In this document: positions 7,539 to 12,846 of the stretch, piece by piece
Numbering within the stretch: position 1 is the first letter of the stretch
How the letters are laid out: each line of letters begins with the position of its first letter
Assembly (NCBI GenBank): GCA_902803345.1
Contig: CADCPV010000194.1
Span: 1-12,846, forward strand
Source of the DNA: an uncultured Eubacteriales bacterium
GTDB lineage: Bacteria; Bacillota_A; Clostridia; Lachnospirales; Lachnospiraceae
Reading direction: 5' to 3'
Length of the DNA stretch: 12,846 bases
Made by a program: the position numbers and the translations under genes
Notes under the pieces: generated by a model
What the model was told of the DNA's origin: nothing
Seen by the model: the letters and a program-made list of their open reading frames with translations, nothing else
The model's database searches: none

Positions 7539-8322
7539 ACTGTTCGATTTCCTCTATGCTTAATTCCTGCTCGCACGCGTCATTCCAGGTCAGGTTGATT
7601 TCGCCGAACTGTTCGTCCTGCGAAACCGTGATCTGTCCGATGTGAATCAGCTCGAGACAGGCAAGAAAGGTCACAACCACATCCGCTTTCGTCTTCTGGT
7701 TCTCCAAAAGCTTCCGGAAGGAAAAATGCTTCATCTCCCGGCCGTACTGAAGCACCGAAACGAGTTTGTCCGAAATCCGCACCGGGTCCCGTTCGATCTT
7801 GCCGAAATTAGCATGGACCGGGTCGATTTTCTCCTCCTGGCGGCGGATCACCATCGTAAAGACGTCCCGGATCCGTTCCAGCGTCACATCCGACAGAAAT
7901 TCCGTAAGATCGAGATCGGGCACATACTCCCGCACCTCCCGCGGCAGCTCCTGCTCATGAAAGAACGCGCCTTCGGACTCGAAGAAGTACTCCTGGAGCT
8001 TCGATGCCATCATCTTGAATTCCTGGTATTCGATCAGGCGCTCGACAAGCTCCGCCCGGGGATCGATTTCCTCGCCGTTCTCATCCTCTTCCCTGGGCAG
8101 CAGCATCCTGGCCTTCAGATCCAGAAGCGTGCTTGCCATCACGAGAAAATCCGAAAGCACATCGAGATCCCGCTCTTCCTGCATCGCGGAGACATACTCC
8201 ATGTACTGGTCCGTAATGAGGGCGATCGGAATGTCGTAAATATCGACTTTATTCTTTTCAATGAGGAGCAGAAGAAGGTCCAGCGGCCCTTCAAACGCAT
8301 CCAGTCTGAATTCCAAACTCAT
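7531..8322 (-). CDS. scpA: Segregation and condensation protein A (kleisin)
   Basis: 263 aa, slightly longer than the usual ~250. ScpA is the kleisin that bridges the two SMC heads. The N-terminal helical domain opens with FRLDAFEGPLDLLLLLIEKNK and DIYDIPI, the family hallmark, followed by SDFLVMASTLLDLKARMLLP. A variable acidic linker (about 76-90) follows, and the C-terminal winged helix (about 205-250) has KADVVVTFLACLELIHIGQI. Start ATG at 8322 overlaps the stop of the upstream phosphoesterase gene (ATGA at 8322-8319), and its 3' end overlaps scpB by 8 nt, giving equimolar coupled synthesis of complex subunits. Confidence 0.97.
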   Translation of the reverse strand: MSLEFRLDAFEGPLDLLLLLIEKNKVDIYDIPIALITDQYMEYVSAMQEERDLDVLSDFLVMASTLLDLKARMLLPREEDENGEEIDPRAELVERLIEYQEFKMMASKLQEYFFESEGAFFHEQELPREVREYVPDLDLTEFLSDVTLERIRDVFTMVIRRQEEKIDPVHANFGKIERDPVRISDKLVSVLQYGREMKHFSFRKLLENQKTKADVVVTFLACLELIHIGQITVSQDEQFGEINLTWNDACEQELSIEEIEQYD

Positions 8323-9224
8323 TTTTCCTGTTCCTGTGAAGGTTTCTTCAGCGTCACCAGCACGATCTCCGGCCGGTTGCAGAAGCGGATATTGATGCTG
8401 TGCGTTCCGAGGCCCGATCCGACAATTCCGGTATGACCGTTAAAGCTGTACAGCCCGTGGCACCAGCGGTTGAAAAGCTGGAACTGCGGCGTCATAAGGC
8501 CGATCCCGAAAAGCCGGATTGTCCCGCCGTGAAAATGTCCCGAAAACACGAGATCCGCGCCGTAATCACAGGCTTCTTTAATGTACTGCGGAGAATGCAC
8601 AAGCATCAGTTCAAAGCCTTCCGGCTTTTCTCCGAGCGTTTCCCGAAAATAATCCGCCGGGAGCGCCGCTTTCCTGAATTTCTGTACGTATGATGCTTTC
8701 GGCAGGTCCGAAGCCGACAGATAAATCCTGCTTTCGCCCCGGTGAAGTGTGATCCGTTCATTTTTCAGCCGGATCACGCACCGATCCCGCAGAAGCCCGT
8801 CAAAGCGTTCCGCCCATCCGGGATAAATATCGGTTTTCTCTGCCATCCGGGTCTCATGGTTCCCGTCTGCAAAATACACCGGCGTCCCGGAAGGGATCGC
8901 CCGAAGGAGCCGCGAAAAAGGTTCCGGATTATAGGGCTCGTTCCGGTGGACCGTCATCATGTCCCCGCCGATAAGGACGAGGTCAGCCCTGCACTCTTCT
9001 ATCAGTTTTTCCGCCCGCTCGCCCGCTTTTCCGGGGCTTTCTCCGTGCTGGTCCGACAGATACGCGACCCGAAATCCCGAAAAATCCGCCGGGATTTTCT
9101 CGGATTCCACGGTATAGCTTCGGATCATCGGATGCCGCCGTTCATAGCCGGAACGCACGAAGAACAGCACAAGAAGCACCGAAAGAACGGATAAAATAAT
9201 GCAAAGGACAATCCAGGGCTCCAT
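8319..9224 (-). CDS. Membrane-anchored metallophosphoesterase (YkuE/YaeI-like)
   Basis: 301 aa. An N-terminal hydrophobic segment (residues 4-23) followed by positive residues (R24, R29, R30) suggests an anchor with the catalytic domain outside the membrane. Calcineurin-like metal ligands are D58-x-H60 (SDQH), D88 (GGD), N122-H123 (GNHE), H210 (VHSPQ) and H230-x-H232 (SGHFHGGTIRL). The GHxHGGQ/T-I-R-L-P/F form and the overall order match the YkuE/YaeI family, members of which have been linked to UDP-diacylglucosamine or other envelope phosphoester hydrolysis; the substrate here is unknown. The protein ends in a charged tail overlapping the scpA start. Start ATG at 9224 has GGAGG (9232-9228) 3 nt upstream, closer than ideal. 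First gene of the scpAB operon. Confidence 0.92.
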   Translation of the reverse strand: MEPWIVLCIILSVLSVLLVLFFVRSGYERRHPMIRSYTVESEKIPADFSGFRVAYLSDQHGESPGKAGERAEKLIEECRADLVLIGGDMMTVHRNEPYNPEPFSRLLRAIPSGTPVYFADGNHETRMAEKTDIYPGWAERFDGLLRDRCVIRLKNERITLHRGESRIYLSASDLPKASYVQKFRKAALPADYFRETLGEKPEGFELMLVHSPQYIKEACDYGADLVFSGHFHGGTIRLFGIGLMTPQFQLFNRWCHGLYSFNGHTGIVGSGLGTHSINIRFCNRPEIVLVTLKKPSQEQEK

Positions 9225-9236
9225 GGTCCTCCAACA

Positions 9237-9245
9237 ATTATATCA
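9237..9245 (-). promoter_or_regulatory. Extended -10 promoter candidate for the scpAB operon
   Basis: Minus-strand TGATATAAT (9245-9237) is a perfect extended -10 (TG-n-TATAAT). No good -35 lies 17 bp upstream (CCGAAT), which extended -10 promoters can tolerate. The box is only 12 nt before the ATG at 9224, so a start about 7 nt downstream would fall inside the GGAGG site and leave a leader of some 6 nt. Either the transcript is almost leaderless or the match is fortuitous. Confidence 0.5.
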
Positions 9246-9317
9246 CAGACTCCGTGCAATTCGGAAGGGCATTCCCGGGAAAAGATACGGAAAAGGCCGG
9301 ACTTCCGGAAAAAGGGC

Positions 9318-9330
9318 ACACAGCCTGTGT
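9318..9330. repeat. 6-1-6 palindrome ACACAG-C-CTGTGT
   Basis: A perfect 13-bp inverted repeat in the 144-bp gap between the TPR lipoprotein gene and the scpAB operon. A 1-nt centre is too tight for an RNA hairpin but suits a dimeric regulator. A smaller one, CCGGACTTCCGG, lies at 9297-9308. The palindrome is about 75 bp upstream of the extended -10. Operator function is only a possibility. Confidence 0.35.
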
Positions 9331-9368
9331 AACAAAACCTCGATTTCTACTCCATATGCCTGCGCTTT

Positions 9369-10496
9369 TCACTCAGTCGTGAGAAACTGCAGTTCCCGCA
9401 GTTCCGTTTCCGTAAGCCTGCGGCCGGACGCGTACTTTCTCAGGAGATCGCGCGCCCCGGTAAAATCCTGCATGCGCTCGTACAGGATCACTTCATTCCA
9501 GGCGCCGTCCGCACGGACTTTCGGATCGTCGGAGCTTAAAACCTTCTGCAGAAGCTGCCGGGCAGCCGTATAATCGCCCTCTTCCGTCTTCAGCATCATA
9601 TAGGCGTTGTAGACATTTCCGCCGTCATGGCCGTTCCGGATCAGTTCCTCGTAAATATGTTCCGCAGCTTCATAATCTCCGCGGTTCCGAAGCTCTGAAG
9701 CCCGGATCAGCATGGTTTCTTCATCGTCCGCTTCCGAAAGAAGCGACGATGCCTCCGCCGTCCGGCCGCAGCTGTAGGCAAAGGCACCGCGGCTCATCCC
9801 GCCTTTTTCCTCGATAAAAGCGATACCGCGCTCATAGTAGGCCTCCGCATCCACCACATCTTTGGCCTCCTGAAGCATCCGCACGATCGCCGCGAAATGC
9901 TTCGCCGTGACCCGGGGATTTGCGGCAGCCATTTCAAAGTACTGGCAGGCAGCCGAATTCTGAACGAGGTCGAGATAACAGGCTCCGGCCAGAATCTCAT
10001 GCTCCAGCGTATAGAAGCCCTGCGTGATCAGGAGGTTGTAGATCCGGATTGATTCCTGCGGAGCGCCTGCGCGCCGGTAGATGTCGGCGATATAACCCAT
10101 CGTCTCCAGGTCTTCCCCGCTCAAACTCTCCTCCTCCGACCGGATCGATTTCTGGAAACAGCCGAGCGCAGTCGCGTCCTTCTGGCGCATCAGGTAGAAA
10201 ATACCGGCTTTTTTCTGCGTCGCGGCATCTTCGGGTCCGAGTGACAGCGCCGTTTCGATCGCTTCCTCCGCGGCAGATGTTTCGCCGATATGCTCCAGCG
10301 CAGCCGCAAGATCCGCGTAGACCGAAGGCTCCTGCATGCCCTGCGAAACCGCGAGGCGGTACTTTCGGATCGCCTCCTCATAGTTCCCTTCCGCGGCAAG
10401 CTTCAGGCCCGATTCATATGATTTTTGATATTCACTGCAGCCGCACAGAAAAAGAATGATCAGTAGGGCAGGAAGCAGTGCCAGAATCTTTTTCAT
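9369..10496 (-). CDS. TPR-containing lipoprotein of unknown role
   Basis: 375 aa. The N-terminus MKKILALLPALLIILFLCGC is a lipoprotein signal peptide with lipobox L-C-G-C, acylated Cys at about position 20, so the mature protein would be tethered to the outer face of the membrane. The rest is almost all helical tetratricopeptide-like repeats: clear units from about 24-57 (AAEGNYEEAIRKYRLAVSQG) and 58-91 (GETSAAEEAIETALSLGPED), further degenerate ones near 92-165, and a second group at about 265-350 (RNRGDYEAAEHIYEELIRNG, EEGDYTAARQLLQKVLSS). No catalytic domain is seen; TPRs suggest a protein-binding scaffold. The frame stays open 56 codons further upstream into mutY, but that stretch lacks any signal and the ATG at 10496 directly begins the signal peptide with GAGG just upstream. 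It starts 5 nt after the mutY stop. Confidence 0.9.
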   Translation of the reverse strand: MKKILALLPALLIILFLCGCSEYQKSYESGLKLAAEGNYEEAIRKYRLAVSQGMQEPSVYADLAAALEHIGETSAAEEAIETALSLGPEDAATQKKAGIFYLMRQKDATALGCFQKSIRSEEESLSGEDLETMGYIADIYRRAGAPQESIRIYNLLITQGFYTLEHEILAGACYLDLVQNSAACQYFEMAAANPRVTAKHFAAIVRMLQEAKDVVDAEAYYERGIAFIEEKGGMSRGAFAYSCGRTAEASSLLSEADDEETMLIRASELRNRGDYEAAEHIYEELIRNGHDGGNVYNAYMMLKTEEGDYTAARQLLQKVLSSDDPKVRADGAWNEVILYERMQDFTGARDLLRKYASGRRLTETELRELQFLTTE

Positions 10497-10501
10497 AAAC
10501 C

Positions 10502-11608
10502 TCAGTTCTCCCCCGGGATGAGTTTCCATTTCCGGTAGGCTTCCGGGAGCGCAATCTCTTCTCTGAGCTCCTTCGGACTGACAAAACGTGCAGACTCCGG
10601 AAGGCTCTCCTTTGCAGATTCGGCATCCGGATCCGTCAGGACCTCGATTCCGTGAAGCAGCCACTCCACATGTGTGAATATGTGTTTCTTATCCGGGAGG
10701 GTCCGGATTTTCGCGGGAACGATCCCAAGTTCCGATAAAAATGCGGCCGTCCGCTCCGGATCCGGCGCACCCTCGTACGAGGGCAGAGCCCAGAGCCCCG
10801 AAAGCAGGCTTTTCCGGCTGTTTTTCACAAGCATAAGGGAAGAACCCCGGAAAATCAGGAAAGCCGTTAAAACCGCCTTTTTCCGCGTAATTTTGGGGGA
10901 CCGGACCGGGAGTTCGGAGATCCTTCCTTCCCGGTAAGCCGTACAGAAACCGGCAAGCGGACAGGAATTACAGAGCGGCGCGCCGTTCGGGATACAGATC
11001 AGGGCGCCAAGCTCCATCAGGGCCTGATTAAAGACTGCGGGATCGGCTTCGCTTTCCGAGAGGAACGCCCGGAGCGCATCCATACAGCGTTTCTTCGTCG
11101 CGGGAAGATCGATGCTTTCCGTTAAGCCCGTGAGCCTTGACAGGATACGCAGCACGTTTCCGTCGACGACCGGCTCCTTTTCATGAAAGGCAATCGAAAG
11201 AATGGCCCCGGCCGTATAATCACCGATCCCCGGAAGCTTCCGAAGCTCCGAAAAGGAACGGGGAAACTGCCCGCCGCAGTCCCGCACAAGGATTTCCGCC
11301 GTCTTCTTCATGTTCCGGACCCGGCTGTAGTAGCCGAGGCCTTCCCAGAGCTTCAGGAGACGCTCCTCCGGGCATGCGGCGAGCGCATCAAAATCCGGGA
11401 GTTCGGTGATGAAGCGCAGGTAATACGGCCGCACCGTTTCGACGCGTGTCTGCTGCAGCATAATCTCCGAAACATAAACATGATACGGCGCAGGGTCGGA
11501 CCGCCAGGGCATCTCACGTTTTGCGTGCTGATACCAGGCGGTCAGGGGCGCTGCGCACTCCCTGATTTTATCGCGCATCTCTCTCCCGCCGGCTCCGGGG
11601 AAATGCAT
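10502..11608 (-). CDS. mutY: Adenine DNA glycosylase MutY
   Basis: 368 aa. Removes adenine mispaired with 8-oxoguanine. HhH-GPD domain: VSEIMLQQTRVETV with catalytic E48 (family inference), WEGLGYYSRVRN (88-99), helix-hairpin-helix LPGIGDYTAGAI (125-136) and catalytic D149 in VVDGNVLRI. The [4Fe-4S] cluster ligands are C205, C213, C216 and C222 with spacing 7-2-5, a form seen in clostridial MutY rather than the E. coli 6-2-5. The C-terminal NUDIX-like 8-oxoG recognition domain (about 240-360) has LLSGLWALPSYEG and an F-T-H loop (HIFTHVEW) at the place of the F-S-H recognition loop. ATG at 11608 is kept because AAGGA lies 9 nt upstream; an internal ATG at 11578 (residue 11) has GGGAG but only 2 nt of spacing. 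Own promoter; the TPR lipoprotein gene follows closely. Confidence 0.96.
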   Translation of the reverse strand: MHFPGAGGREMRDKIRECAAPLTAWYQHAKREMPWRSDPAPYHVYVSEIMLQQTRVETVRPYYLRFITELPDFDALAACPEERLLKLWEGLGYYSRVRNMKKTAEILVRDCGGQFPRSFSELRKLPGIGDYTAGAILSIAFHEKEPVVDGNVLRILSRLTGLTESIDLPATKKRCMDALRAFLSESEADPAVFNQALMELGALICIPNGAPLCNSCPLAGFCTAYREGRISELPVRSPKITRKKAVLTAFLIFRGSSLMLVKNSRKSLLSGLWALPSYEGAPDPERTAAFLSELGIVPAKIRTLPDKKHIFTHVEWLLHGIEVLTDPDAESAKESLPESARFVSPKELREEIALPEAYRKWKLIPGEN

Positions 11609-11643
11609 TTTTCTGCATCCTTCAGACCGGCTGATTCAGAATT

Positions 11644-11672
11644 ACTATACCATATCTTGTGTATAAAATCAA
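11644..11672 (-). promoter_or_regulatory. Sigma-A promoter of mutY
   Basis: Minus-strand -35 TTGATT (11672-11667; 4 of 6), spacer of 17 bp, -10 TATAGT (11649-11644; 5 of 6). Predicted start near 11637, giving a leader of about 28 nt to the ATG at 11608. The three CCAATTCG copies lie just upstream of it on the minus strand. Confidence 0.8.
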
Positions 11673-11677
11673 GGAAA
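11666..11677. repeat. 12-bp direct repeat AAATCAAGGAAA, copy 1
   Basis: Identical to 11862-11873. It contains the -35 box of the mutY promoter on the minus strand (TTTCCTTGATTT). The two copies enclose 184 bp holding the tandem repeat and all the central hairpins. Confidence 0.7.
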
Positions 11678-11690
11678 CTATTCATTACCC

Positions 11691-11720
11691 CCAATTCGAC
11701 CCCAATTCGGCTCCAATTCG
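11691..11720. repeat. Three CCAATTCG copies with exact 11-bp period
   Basis: CCAATTCG occurs at 11691-11698, 11702-11709 and 11713-11720, each start 11 bp after the last, with different 3-bp linkers (ACC and GCT). On the minus strand (CGAATTGG) the array ends about 19 bp upstream of the mutY -35 box. One-helical-turn spacing would place the sites on one face of the DNA. Confidence 0.85.
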
Positions 11721-11776
11721 AAATGCTTCGCATTTCTCATGCAGGAGGTCAGAGAGGCTTCGCCTCCAGACCTCCT
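11720..11776. repeat. Two adjacent hairpins with TTC loops
   Basis: First hairpin: GAAATGC (11720-11726), loop TTC, GCATTTC (11730-11736). Second, nested: AGGAGGTC (11743-11750) pairs with GACCTCCT (11769-11776), and inside it GAGGC (11754-11758), loop TTC, GCCTC (11762-11766). Both tips read GC-TTC-GC on the plus strand. No T-run follows either one. Confidence 0.8.
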
Positions 11777-11781
11777 CAGAA

Positions 11782-11840
11782 AAAAACGATCCGAATCAGT
11801 CCTGAGTACAAGTACTCCATCCATGATTTGGATCGTTTTT
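11782..11840 (-). terminator. Long palindrome with T-tract, possible second terminator or bidirectional terminator
   Basis: Left arm AAAAACGATCCGAATC (11782-11797) and right arm GATTTGGATCGTTTTT (11825-11840) form a 16-bp stem with a single G-T wobble. The interior carries a smaller inverted repeat GAGTAC-AA-GTACTC (11804-11817). Read on the minus strand the stem runs into seven T (complement of 11786-11780); read on the plus strand it ends in five T. It could stop transcription from htrA that passes the first hairpin, but its 27-nt interior is large for a classical terminator. Confidence 0.55.
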
Positions 11841-11861
11841 ATCTGGGAGCTGAACAGTTGC

Positions 11862-11873
11862 AAATCAAGGAAA
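11862..11873. repeat. 12-bp direct repeat AAATCAAGGAAA, copy 2
   Basis: Exact second copy of 11666-11677, 196 bp away. It lies just downstream of the htrA terminator hairpin on the minus strand, so the two copies bracket the palindrome-rich segment. Confidence 0.7.
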
Positions 11874-11886
11874 ACCGCAAAAGGGT

Positions 11887-11926
11887 GGGCCTGCAGGTCC
11901 GCACATCGGCGGAGCACTGCAGGCCC
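11887..11926 (-). terminator. Rho-independent terminator of htrA
   Basis: Perfect 10-bp GC-rich stem GGGCCTGCAG (11887-11896) with CTGCAGGCCC (11917-11926), plus an inner 5-bp stem TCCGC/GCGGA (11898-11902 with 11909-11913). It begins 31 nt after the htrA stop on the minus strand and is followed by a T-rich but interrupted tail (ACCCTTTTGCGGTTTTCC). Confidence 0.75.
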
Positions 11927-11957
11927 GGTAGAGAAAGGGTAAAAGATAAAGAGATTG

Positions 11958-12846
11958 TTACTTCAAATGGTCCAGAAGCCAGTCAAAGAAGGAATCGATG
12001 CCGCTGTCTTCATCGGGCTCCCAGTCGCCCCAGTCGTCACCCCAGTCTTCGCTGCTGTCTTCCGTTTCGGGTGCTTCAGTTTTTTCCTGTTCGCCTGTGC
12101 CTCCCTGCTTTCCCATGATTTCATCATAGGTGGCAAGCGTCACATCAAACTCGAGTTCCTTGAAGCTGCGTCCGTCCGGACGGGAAACCGAAACCGTTAC
12201 CGTGGTGCCGGCCGGATAACCGTTGACTGTCGCCTTCAGCGCGTTCATGGTCTCGACTTCCTTGCCGTTGACTGCGGTAATGATATCGTAGATCTGCAGG
12301 CCGGCCTCTTCTGCGGGGGAGCCTTCACCGATCCTGGTAACGGATACACCCTTCGGATAGTCGTACTGTTCCACATAACTGTCCGGAACGGTTTCGCCGT
12401 TGATTCCGAGATAGCCCTGTTCGCCTTCCGGAATTACTTCGCGGTTCATCAGGTCCTCGATAATCTCGGAAGCCGAATTGATCGGAATCGCAAAGCCCAT
12501 GCCTTCAACCGAGGTATCCACGCTCTTTGCGGAGTTGATGCCGATCAGCTCGCCCTTCGAATTGAAGAGGCCGCCGCCGGAGTTGCCGGGGTTGATGGCT
12601 GCATCGGTCTGCATCAGCGAACGCGTGATGCCGTCAATCGTAACGTCGCGGTTCTTCGCGCTGACAATGCCGGTTGTTACGGACTGGCCGTAGCCCATCG
12701 CATTGCCGATCGCAATAACGCCTGCGCCGACCTTCAGCGCATCCGAGTCACCGCAGACTGCGATGCGGATCGCATCCATGGTTTCCTCTGATAGATCCGA
12801 AAGCTTTACCGCGATGACTGCAAGGTCCGCTTCGCTGTCGGTTCCC
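11958..12846 (-). CDS. htrA: HtrA/DegP-family serine protease with PDZ domain, 3' part (cut by window edge)
   Basis: The open frame reaches the right edge, so the start and catalytic His lie outside; 295 residues are visible. Envelope serine protease/chaperone that degrades misfolded exported proteins. The first visible residues, GTDSEADLAVIAVK, contain the catalytic Asp of the triad, and the catalytic Ser is in INPGNSGGGLFN (codon about 12581-12579). GAGVIAIGNAMGYGQSVTTGIVSA is the conserved protease core. A PDZ domain follows (YLGINGETV to SRPDGRSFKELEF). After it comes a linker and an acidic tail of about 30 residues, Asp/Glu/Trp rich (EDWGDDWGDWEPDEDSG), ending in an amphipathic FFDWLLDHLK. 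The internal ATG at 12779 is not the start, because the conserved Asp motif lies upstream of it. Followed by a strong terminator. Confidence 0.94.
   Translation of the reverse strand, partial: GTDSEADLAVIAVKLSDLSEETMDAIRIAVCGDSDALKVGAGVIAIGNAMGYGQSVTTGIVSAKNRDVTIDGITRSLMQTDAAINPGNSGGGLFNSKGELIGINSAKSVDTSVEGMGFAIPINSASEIIEDLMNREVIPEGEQGYLGINGETVPDSYVEQYDYPKGVSVTRIGEGSPAEEAGLQIYDIITAVNGKEVETMNALKATVNGYPAGTTVTVSVSRPDGRSFKELEFDVTLATYDEIMGKQGGTGEQEKTEAPETEDSSEDWGDDWGDWEPDEDSGIDSFFDWLLDHLK

Noticed and set aside
10497..10664. Upstream extension of the TPR lipoprotein frame
   Set aside because: It overlaps mutY in another frame. The signal peptide begins at the ATG at 10496, which has its own ribosome site.
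11183..12118. 311-codon plus-strand open frame spanning mutY 5' end, the intergenic region and the htrA tail
   Set aside because: It crosses two real genes and the hairpin block and has no ribosome site or recognisable domain; it is a chance opening.
11955..12791. 278-codon plus-strand frame opposite htrA
   Set aside because: Shadow of the protease gene; the minus-strand frame carries the catalytic and PDZ motifs.
1..12846. CRISPR array, tRNA, rRNA, IS transposase, phage or toxin-antitoxin genes
   Set aside because: No repeat-spacer pattern, no cloverleaf or rRNA-like sequence, and no reading frame with transposase, integrase or toxin features was found on either strand.

Overview
The window is 12.8 kb of a Gram-positive, low-to-mid-GC-ancestry chromosome (Firmicutes/Clostridia, probably a GC-rich Lachnospiraceae-like member). 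Supporting signs are RNase Y, the ScpA/ScpB condensin partners, a clostridial-style MutY iron-sulfur loop with 7 residues between the first two cysteines, the HtrA type, strong GGAGG ribosome sites and consensus sigma-A promoters with 17-bp spacers. The taxonomic call is inference; no rRNA or other marker is present. Every convincing gene lies on the minus strand, so the region is read from right to left. It is core housekeeping DNA with no sign of phage, IS, CRISPR, tRNA or rRNA.

Layout in the direction of transcription. (a) 12846-11958: 3' part of an HtrA/DegP-type serine protease with PDZ domain and an unusual acidic, Trp-rich tail, then a GC-rich terminator hairpin. (b) 11957-11609: a 349-bp gene-free stretch unusually dense in structure: a second large palindrome with a T7 tract, two nested hairpins with TTC loops, three CCAATTCG copies exactly 11 bp apart, a 12-bp direct repeat enclosing all of these, and a sigma-A promoter for mutY. 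(c) 11608-9369: mutY followed 5 nt later by a TPR lipoprotein gene. (d) 9224-6367: a tightly overlapping four-gene operon: membrane-anchored metallophosphoesterase, scpA, scpB, YfcE-type phosphodiesterase. (e) 6170-3505: comM/yifB and dprA, separated by 5 nt. (f) 3436-255: ald from its own near-consensus promoter, then a small 4-TM protein, a Sua5/YwlC threonylcarbamoyl-AMP synthase and a dCMP deaminase, closely spaced or overlapping. (g) 152-1: start of rny behind a perfect-35 promoter.

Functional themes are genome maintenance (MutY, ScpAB, ComM, DprA, and dCMP deaminase for dTTP supply), RNA metabolism (RNase Y, Sua5 for tRNA t6A) and envelope quality control (HtrA, lipoprotein). I found no clear new defence or mobile system. 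The most unusual sequence is the palindrome-rich intergenic element between htrA and mutY.
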